Notes under the pieces: generated by a model
Seen by the model: only the letters and a program-made list of their open reading frames with translations
Told to the model about the DNA's origin: nothing
The model's database searches: none
Part shown: positions 42,551-49,763 of the stretch, piece by piece
How the letters are laid out: every line of letters begins with the position of its first letter
Position numbering within the stretch: the stretch's first letter is position 1
Position numbers and translations under genes: made by a program
Assembly: GCA_003427395.1 (NCBI GenBank)
Contig: BFEA01000117.1
Location: 779,104-828,866, forward strand
DNA: 49,763 nt
Reading direction: 5' to 3'
Origin: Chara braunii
Taxonomy: Eukaryota; Streptophyta; Charophyceae; Charales; Characeae

Positions 42551-42689
42551 GTGCGGGTGTTGTCTTATCTCCTTAAAAAGGGAGAGTAAGTCCTCCAACA
42601 AACCCCTTTACGCCAGTCCTAAGTGTGGGTGTTGTCTCGTCTCCTTAAAAGAAAGAGTAAGGCCTTCAACAAGCCCCTTCACACCAGTC
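42551..42689. repeat. 72-bp tandem duplication
   Basis: Two copies (42551, 42623) begin GTGCGGGTGTTGTCT and GTGTGGGTGTTGTCT. 72 is divisible by three and the + frame stays open, but no gene is recognised. Confidence 0.85.
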
Positions 42690-42770
42690 AAACCCCATCG
42701 CTGTCCACTTTTCCAGCTTCTCTGTGGTGCATTCATCCTGGACTCACAACCTTTTCGTGCTCATTCTCAC

Positions 42771-42902
42771 CATATGACTTCGTAGTTGCACAGATGTCTC
42801 CTCCACCCTTCTCACTGATCCAGAATTCACCGGTTCATATGACTTCGTAGTTGCACAGATGTCTCCTCCACCCTTCTCACTGATCCAGAATTCACCGGTT
42901 CA
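42771..42902. repeat. 65-bp tandem duplication, near identical
   Basis: CATATGACTTCGTAGTTGCA and the following bases to ATTCACCGGTTCA are present twice in a row with no visible difference, so this is a recent event or an assembly artefact. Confidence 0.9.
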
Positions 42903-43535
42903 CATAGACTATTTAACCCGATTAACAGGCCCCGGCCACATAGCCTCGCCAGCTCGTTGCCGACGGGTATGAACAAGTAAAAAAGATAAAACAACAAACA
43001 GGTGTCTGGTCAACTTGTCAACTTTGCCATCTGCCTTAACGCTGTCAGATTCTCTACTTTTCTGACATGGAGACCTCTTTTTTTTTAAGACCATTATAGT
43101 GCCAAGAACCTAAACTGCACTTGCTAAGTTAAGGGGACAAAAAACAAAAAGCTGCAATCCTAATGGCACATCATTCACTTTGGAGATGTCTTCAAACTTC
43201 AAAGGTTTTCAGACAGCTGGGCTATCATGGCAGACATGGCCAATGACTTGTGATCTGCCTAGGGAAGATAAACCAGTAGAGACAACACACTGCCTCCTTT
43301 GTCTGATTCCATCAGGATTCAAACTCAAGTCTGTTCATCAAAAGCTATAGGGTGCACCAGAGAACGAACCTCCTGATAATTATGGTAAGAAAATAATGGT
43401 GTGGGAAAAGGATTCCGAAGGCCAACCACACTCCCCAGACACTAGAGAACATTTCCACGCAGAAGATATAAGGGTTGATCGAGTGCCATGCTCTTTGCAA
43501 GATTACGAGAGGCAAGGCAAAATTACTCCAATAGT

Positions 43536-43615
43536 ATCAACACTGACATTGATAGCAACACTTGAGAGTACACAATCAACACTGACATTGATAGCAAACA
43601 CTTGACAGTAAACAA
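43536..43615. repeat. 39-bp tandem duplication
   Basis: ATCAACACTGACATTGATAG occurs at 43536 and 43575, each followed by CAACACTTGA or CAAACACTTGA. Confidence 0.8.
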
Positions 43616-43977
43616 TACTATTTTTACAAACTCGTGATAGAGAAATAAACCCGCAGCAACAGAAAAAGTAACTTTCAGGATACCAAAATAGTGTGGCCTT
43701 GCACCCTAGACATCCTTTGCGACTTGGGGGGGGAGAAGGGAGGGGAAAGAAATGAAAAAAGAAAAACAAACAAAGACTGAAAAAGAGAATCACAATCAAA
43801 TGTGGGATCACGACAAATATAAGACGGTCAAAAAGGGATATGCAGAAAAGCAATGATGACCAGGAAGCTCTTCAGCAAAAGGGAGACAAATCAGGGGAAG
43901 TCGTTACAGGAAAACAGAGAGGAAAGGGCGAAGGAGGGAAACAGTGAATTTGTGTGCTTGCACCTTTTGGTCCAGCT

Positions 43978-44003
43978 GTGTGTGTGTGTGCGGTCGTGCG
44001 CGC

Positions 44004-44090
<87 letters not shown>
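43978..44090. repeat. TG and GA microsatellites
   Basis: A short TG tract followed after GTCGTGCGCGCAT by (GA)n of about 84 bp. Confidence 0.95.
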
Positions 44091-44092
<2 letters not shown>

Positions 44093-44143
44093 GTTTTGAC
44101 CTAAATTGTGTCTCATGTCCGTAAGAGCAGATTGTGTGCAGTA

Positions 44144-44536
44144 AGGGCATACTCACACAGGGACCTGATTACCCAAATTCTCAATTTTTGAGGGGTCTTC
44201 CCACTACCCTAGTGTACTTTTTGGCTACCCACATGTCAGCGGGTCGCAGGACCCTTTTTGACACCACCTCAAGAGATGGTCGCAAATTCCCTTTTTGAAT
44301 TTTGATTTCCCTGAAGGTTATTGAAAAAAATTGTGCACATCCATAACAGCCCTCTTCTCATTTTGGGTCCTCAGCTGTGTGACTACCTGCACTTCGCCTG
44401 AACTCGTGGACGTGCCACGACTGTCTTTTCTGCTTCGAGTCCATATGTGTGACCACACGGGGACCTGATAACCCCAATTCACAATACCAAACGCCTCAAA
44501 AGTTTGCGACTGTTGGTCCCCGTGTGAGTATGCCCT
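44144..44536. mobile_element. inverted-repeat element, AGGGCATACTCACAC ends
   Basis: Left end AGGGCATACTCACAC at 44144-44158; right end GTGTGAGTATGCCCT at 44522-44536 is its exact reverse complement, and GGGACC/GGTCCC extends the pairing. Inside, ACACGGGGACCTGATAACCCC near 44456 repeats the left-end region. It has no coding capacity. Target duplication not clear (possibly 2-3 bases). Confidence 0.7.
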
Positions 44537-44747
44537 GAGTCTAACTAATGTTAGCACTCGGTCAGACATTCTCTGTAGGGTGCAGGTATTCTCACTTCTC
44601 CTTTCTCCGTTCTTTGTTCAACTATGTTCCTCACTCCGGTCTTTGTTCGAGTATAATTTGTCTATGATGCTTTCCTGATGCGAATGTCCTAAATTATGGT
44701 CCTTAGAATGTCATAGAAATTATTGACAGAATGGCGCTACTTGATTT

Positions 44748-45182
44748 AGGGCACACTAACAGCGCTAGCATAGCAGCAAAATCTGTGAAGTTTGCTATCC
44801 TGATTTGGCTGAAATGCAACCCCACCTGGTCACATAGCGGCAGCAAATCACAAAAAAGTTGAAAAGACACTATCCGGACTTTCTGGCAATTGCCAAAATG
44901 GTGCCTCCCGCGGTCACACAACGCCAGGCCCAAATCCTTCAACTTAGTTTTTTTTCAAAAACGTTTGTTCCAAATTTCCTTTCACGAACTCTCAAACTGG
45001 AAAATAAAAATTGCTACCACCTCCAGAGGTGGTAGCAAAATGCCCCTCCCCACGGCCCGCCAGGCCGCTCACATTTGGTGTACCCCGTTTGCTGCTTTTG
45101 CCACTTCCCCTGCCTCCTGCGACTGGCCCAACCATCAAATTTTAACTATTTTGCCATAAAAGGCCCTAGCGTGAGTACGCCC
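44748..45182. mobile_element. related inverted-repeat element
   Basis: Left end AGGGCACACTAAC, right end GCGTGAGTACGCCCT; both are diverged forms of the previous element's ends. The interior shows GGTCACATAGCGG and GGTCACACAACGCC phrases. Confidence 0.5.
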
Positions 45183-45296
45183 TTAGTCGCTCGAATGGTG
45201 TGGATCTGCTGACAACAACGGCATAAAATCTCCAGGGCTCCCACCCCACTTGCGGATGGCCATCGCATAATAAACCACCGGAGCAAGCTTCACGTT

Positions 45297-45299
<3 letters not shown>

Positions 45300-45358
<59 letters not shown>

Positions 45359-45381
45359 TAAGAGAGAGAGAGAGAGAGAGA
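45300..45381. repeat. GA microsatellite
   Basis: (GA)n interrupted once by TCTAA. Confidence 0.95.
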
Positions 45382-45601
45382 AAGGCGCCTATATGGGCAA
45401 AGTCCCTACATCGTGTCCAAAAATAAAAGTTCTCTGGAATGAAAAAGGACCCATCAGTCCTGAATTCTAAAACAGCAACCAAAACTGGCAAATACCATCC
45501 CTCATTTTGGGATCCTCGTGAATCCAAGGGTCATCCGAGGTCAAAAGAAACAAGCAGTACTGTAAAGTGGGTGTACTTCAAGTACATAGTAAGGTACTTG
45601 A

Positions 45602-45950
45602 ACCACCAGTACCCACCTCAACTACCGATGCCGAGCCTAAAATCGCCCTGCGCCAAAAAAAGGCGAATCGACGCAGGCGTCATCTTGGCTTGGGGCCAGC
45701 AATTCCGGTCCCGTACCCGAACCATCGGAAGTCGTCCATGTTAACCGGAGCAAATTTGTTCTCCAACTGGTGCGAGTTTGTTCTTCGACCGTAAGACGAG
45801 CAAATTTGTTCTCCAACCGGTGCGAATTTGTTCTTCAACCCTAAGTTGACTAAGCTACCTTCCAAGGCTCACTAGCCTCCAGGCCCGAAGCGTCATGGCC
45901 TTACCGCAAAACCCGGTGGGAACCCACTTAGCTTCGGGCAAACTGGTGTT
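45602..45950. mobile_element. TTAA-family element with internal 50-bp duplication
   Basis: Left end ACCACCAGTAC after TTGA; right end AAACTGGTGTT before CTAA. Inside, GAGCAAATTTGTTCTCCAAC starts two tandem 50-bp units at 45748 and 45798. The next element begins right after CTAA. Confidence 0.65.
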
Positions 45951-45954
45951 CTAA

Positions 45955-46153
45955 ACCACCAGTACATCCAAGCCTTCTTTGAACGAGGCCAGTTCTCCCT
46001 GAGCACCAAGCTTTGCCGAAATGCCAGCACGTCATTTAGCGTCTTGGCTGCCGCCGTTCACCATTTCGGTCTGGTGGGCCCAAGCCTCAGAACTTCTCGG
46101 AGAGATAGAGCCTCTCAATGTTCTCAAGTTGCCTGCGGCCATGTGATGGTAGT
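45955..46153. mobile_element. probable TTAA-family element
   Basis: Left end ACCACCAGTAC directly after the CTAA shared with its neighbour. The best right end is GTGATGGTAGT before TTTA, 8 of 11 matches to the family end. Confidence 0.45.
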
Positions 46154-46934
46154 TTTAAAAACAAAAACATGCCAATTTGGAATCAGAGCTAAGAGTCCGT
46201 GTTCACAGACTCGGACAGGCAAAACCATGCATCTGTCAGTAATCGAATAAACTTTTGATGCATGCTCCTTTTTGGCACGCACCACCACTATGCTCAGACT
46301 ACATTCACATTGCACCCCCAAGCCTCTCAATTTTTTGGGATTTGAAGGGTTTAGGGGCAGCTTTGGTAGACTGCATACCTTTAGCGATATGATGGGACCC
46401 CACAATCACCCAAAAACAAAATCTAAAGAAAGTGGGTAGGCCCTCAGGAGCCGTGATCCACCACAATGCGCACAAAATTGAAGCCCCCACTGCTGCATCA
46501 GTCAAGAGGGTAAAGATGAACATTCTAACGTTCGAATGTGAGTGGATTCCTTTGCAGTGCTGACTCCACTACGCATGGCATTTCTCATTCCCCCCCCAAA
46601 AAAAAAAAACAGAAACCGTAGAGGCATGCACAACAGAGGAGAGCATAATCATATCGAAGTTGCACCTGCTGCAGTCTCTTGCATTGATAGAGCTATCAGA
46701 AATACGGATAAGAAATACGACGATGCAAGAACTACTATTCTTCTCCCAGTTTTTCGATGGAGAAATGACAGGCAACCATGTGACAACAGTAATGGTGCTG
46801 CAATTGTGGCGAAAACACCCTCCAGTCCTGTCAAGTAGACAGGAAATGACATCCGCACTCTGATGGCAACATTAAATCACACCCTGCAGCAGCCCAGAGG
46901 ACGCTAAGCTGCTGTCAGCTTCACGACAAGAGAG
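46154..46934. other. no recognisable gene
   Basis: Short open frames on both strands, none with a motif. An A tract at 46600-46610 may be a decayed tail. Confidence 0.4.
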
Positions 46935-46938
46935 TTAA

Positions 46939-47070
46939 ACCACCAGTACAAGGGCCCAGGGGGTTTTAGGCCCCCTCTGGGGAGGCTCCGAGGCAAATGC
47001 ATATGGACCTGCACGGCGCACCGATTCAGCCACCGCGTTAACCGCCTAAAAACGTGGAGGTACTGGCGGT
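46939..47070. mobile_element. TTAA-family element with exact TTAA on both sides
   Basis: TTAA 46935-46938, left end ACCACCAGTAC, right end GTACTGGCGGT at 47060-47070, TTAA 47071-47074. At 132 bp it is the shortest complete copy. Confidence 0.85.
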
Positions 47071-47074
47071 TTAA

Positions 47075-47274
47075 ACCACCAGTACAAGGCCTCAGCCAAC
47101 TTGAGAAGCACCATTGAGTCGCTCCTAAAATCTCTAAGGTTCAAGGCAACCCAACTGAAATGGCTGGTGACGCAAACCAAAACGAAAACAAAAACGCCGC
47201 ATTGGCGTTTCGACAAAACTTGGTGTGCACGGGGAATCTGCCGCATAAAAAAGAGCCCCAGATGTACTGGTGGA
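47075..47274. mobile_element. TTAA-family element sharing its left TTAA with the previous copy
   Basis: ACCACCAGTAC begins at 47075, directly after the TTAA that ends the 46939-47070 copy. Right end GTACTGGTGGA before CTAA. A further left-type end, TTTAAACCACCATC, follows at about 47282. Confidence 0.75.
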
Positions 47275-47584
47275 CTAAACTTTAAACCACCATCAATTGA
47301 TCAGGACAAGTGCCACTAATCTGATCCATTGTATCTGTCCCGTGGTCCATCGGGTCAGACAATAAAAAAAAAAGAAAACGATATTGGAAAAAAAAAGAAA
47401 ACGACCCGCAACTGGTGCAATCAGAAAAGAAAGACCTGTGGTTGTCAGGACATCCATCCCGTACACGCACAAACAACAGAATAGTATGGGGCACAAAATC
47501 TCCACAGATCTCATGGACATTAGGATACTCCTCCCCGCAGCAGGCCCAATCTTTTCTGCCAGCCACAAGGTGCAGAAGCTTTAA

Positions 47585-47760
47585 AGCACCAGTACACCAC
47601 ACATCGGCCCGTGGGTGTCCGTGGGTGTCAGCATGAAACCCGCACCGCTTCGGAGGCCGCCGATCTTTTTTTCTAACAGCGCCCCTGGCCGCACGGCACC
47701 TCCGAGTTTTGCTTGTGGCAACAAAAACTTTCTGCGAGGCTGGGGCCGTGTACTAGCGGC
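47585..47760. mobile_element. TTAA-family element, subfamily of 34521-34688
   Basis: TTAA 47581-47584, left end AGCACCAGTAC, right end GTACTAGCGGC, TTAA 47761-47764. The interior matches 34521-34688 along its length, with a short GTGTCCGTGGGTGTC duplication. Confidence 0.85.
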
Positions 47761-47774
47761 TTAAGGTGCATTAA

Positions 47775-47952
47775 ACCACCAGTACTTCCGGGGCTCGAAA
47801 TGCCCTGCACGCCAAGATTTGTTGAACCGCCAGCAAAACATTTGTTTTTCTTTTGCCTGGCACGACCAGCCCTTGTGGTCCAGTAGCCCTGGAACCCGGT
47901 TAACGCGGTGCATTAACATCACGAGCTCGAGGCCAATGCAAGTACTGGTGAT
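47775..47952. mobile_element. TTAA-family element
   Basis: TTAA 47771-47774, left end ACCACCAGTAC, right end GTACTGGTGAT at 47942-47952, TTAA 47953-47956. Only ten bases separate it from the previous element. Confidence 0.85.
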
Positions 47953-48221
47953 TTAAACTTTAAATCAATAGGTTATAGGTGGATCACAACTGATGTCGAA
48001 ATCAGTGGCAGTCAGTGGCATCCACAGACGATGGAGAACAAAAGCAATTAAACCAGCAGTTCGTCCGAGTCTCTTTCTTCCTATCCGAACATCTGCTGCA
48101 CGCCAAAACCAGAGACCCCACACACGTGTGAAATTGCATCTTTTTGCATCGTGCAACTAGCATTTTGCATCTGATAGCTCCGACCTGCAATTTTATGGCA
48201 GATTTCACCCAAGTGGCATTC

Positions 48222-48341
48222 AGGAGGTCGTGGAGCCTTCAATACCGTGACGTGGTAAGGGGGACGCTCTTATCACCCCTTTAAACAGGCTCCCCCGATG
48301 CCAGAAGTTAAAAAAAAAAAAGAAAAAAAAAGGAGGTCGTG
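48222..48341 (+). mobile_element. short poly-A element inserted in a B-box-like sequence
   Basis: AGGAGGTCGTG occurs at 48222-48232 and 48331-48341 and brackets a 98-bp insert ending in an A-rich tail (AAAAAAAAAAAAGAAAAAAAA type). Removing the insert and one repeat would rejoin GGTCGTGAGTTTGATTCCCC, which contains a tRNA-type B-box. The insert has no tRNA-like boxes itself. Confidence 0.7.
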
Positions 48342-49730
48342 AGTTTGATTCCCCACGTCATCCATTCAACTGCCGATGATCCCCTGTGGCACAATTCGGG
48401 TTCACCAGCGCAGATGGTTGGCTCGCCTCCCCTGGTTGGTCTTGGTAAGGGGATGTGCACTTCTTCCATCACGTGCTTGGGGTTCGGCGGAGCTTGGGTA
48501 CTGCTCCCCGCATGAGTACAGTAGATAAGTAGGATTCCCTCTGCTTCATGGTGGGATAGATAGGCTGGACTAGACTAGAGCCTGGTTCCTGGAGCGAGAT
48601 CCCACTAGCCATATATGTGGATTAGTGTGACGGTGTGGGAGGGGTGGGGGACAGGTCGGTGGCAGCGTGAAATAGGGAAAATAAGTGCAAAAAAAGAACA
48701 TTTCATGACCAAACAAATGAAGAAAAAACTGCTGCTCCGGCGGGGTGTCAGATGTCAGGGCATGATTCACTGACCATGGCTGTGGCAGTCAAGACAACTG
48801 CATGTGAGCCAGCACACGGACCATATTCATCGACAATAGTCGAGGCTTCCTTGAAATAGGCCGCAGTGCACGCTGTTCCGTTGTTCTGACAAATTCTCTT
48901 TGGCAAAGGAGTGCGATAGTAACTCCATACACCATTTGCTGTAGGTGAGGGGATCGAACCCTCCCACACACCTCCCAAACCACAATCAATTTCCAGCGAT
49001 GAAACCATTCGTCTTTGCCTTCGCCGTGAATGAAACGTGCGTGATTTCATTACCCAAAAAAAATGGTCTCATTTTCATGCACGTTTGGGACTGCCACAGG
49101 ACCCCCACAGCAAAAACGAAAGAAAAACCTACCAATGGGAGAGCAAAAAAAAACATCCTTTTCCCGGGCTTAATTCACAAAAACTGGCTACCGTGGTTTC
49201 CTGCTGAATCCACGATGCCTGACAGTCACACACCTCAAACGCTAATCCACATACCCTCCATATACATCGGTAGTGGGATCTCGCCCCTGGACTGCTGGCT
49301 GATGATGGTCCCGGTTGGATGGGTAGCTTGTGTCAGGATGAATTGAGAGAAGAAAATAGCGTAGTAAAAATATAATTGTCTCCAATATATACGAGGAGAA
49401 GACAACTGTATTAAAAAAAAAAAAAGGGTCCGAATCGAATCGCAATTTTAAACTTTTAAGGCAAAAAAAAAAAGAGCAGAGAACACTATAATAAAAATGG
49501 CCAACAAAATGGAAAAATGATCAATGAATAACACTGAAATGAATGTTGAACATCAATCCAATAGACCACAGGCAAGAGAACGAACAAGGACGGGAAGGTT
49601 GGTCGCCTGGCAGCTGTTCTAACAGAGCAACCACTAATGAAGACCAACATCTCATAGGGGGAAAAAAAAAAGCAGGGAGAAAAGCCAGCAGAGTCTCATC
49701 TAAACGAATGAGTTATCGAACAACAGACAT
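48342..49730. other. no recognised gene
   Basis: A minus-strand frame at 49050-48748 (ending SESCPDI) has a mixed, non-repetitive composition and could be an exon, but I do not recognise it. GGGTTCGATCCCC on the minus strand near 48955 looks like an isolated tRNA B-box arm inside that frame. The rest is AT-rich with short A tracts. Confidence 0.35.
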
Positions 49731-49731
49731 G

Positions 49732-49734
<3 letters not shown>

Positions 49735-49763
<29 letters not shown>
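49735..49763. repeat. GA microsatellite at the window edge
   Basis: (GA)n continuing beyond the window. Confidence 0.95.

Noticed and set aside
43300-43375. Possible minus-strand tRNA-like head (GAGTTTGAATCCTG)
   Set aside because: The A-box is poor and no tail or duplication is present; too weak to list as a feature.

Overview
The window is a repeat-rich eukaryotic nuclear sequence with long introns, many microsatellites and two runs of N (19494-19685 and 38631-39150). A dynein heavy chain gene in otherwise plant-like DNA suggests a green lineage with flagellate cells. A streptophyte alga such as Chara is my best guess. That guess is inference from gene content and repeat style, not proof.

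Genes. Four exons of a dynein heavy chain lie on the + strand at 6761-6966, 16905-17078, 18936-19092 and 36182-36250. Their splice phases agree wherever two adjacent exons are visible. Together they cover the stretch from the end of AAA5 into AAA6. At least one exon between the third and fourth was not found. A large uninterrupted minus-strand gene (31223-27468, 1251 codons) lies inside that last interval. It encodes a mostly disordered protein ending in a C2HC zinc finger. Downstream, the minus strand carries a broken Josephin-like (ataxin-3 type) reading frame at 37757-36590, shifted out of frame by a 64-bp tandem duplication.

Repeats fill most of the rest. (a) LINE remnants: an endonuclease-like piece at 435-665, a 3' end with an RT-associated zinc-binding motif at 11972-12553, and a short related piece at 7110-7180. 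(b) A SINE-like family with up to three hairpins and an A-rich tail, in at least ten copies on both strands. (c) tRNA-like SINEs, one with a clean target duplication and one site hit by a nested insertion. (d) A family of short elements with terminal repeat ACCACCAGTAC and TTAA target sites, eleven or more copies, several sharing one TTAA with the next copy. (e) Other foldback elements, including a GC-rich one with an 8-bp target duplication. (f) Long tandem and composite repeats.

The most interesting signal is a tandem repeat at 35812-36012 and 38495-38630 (running into the second gap). Read on the minus strand it carries a hammerhead-ribozyme-like core: CTGATGA, a 5-bp stem II, GAAAC, a very short stem III and GTC. 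It resembles the self-cleaving repeats of retrozymes and Penelope-like elements. Stem I is not convincing in the intact copy, so this remains a candidate.

Large parts of 666-2640, 2710-4020, 10155-11970, 20100-22700, 24400-26900, 31224-33460 and 48420-49730 hold nothing I can name.
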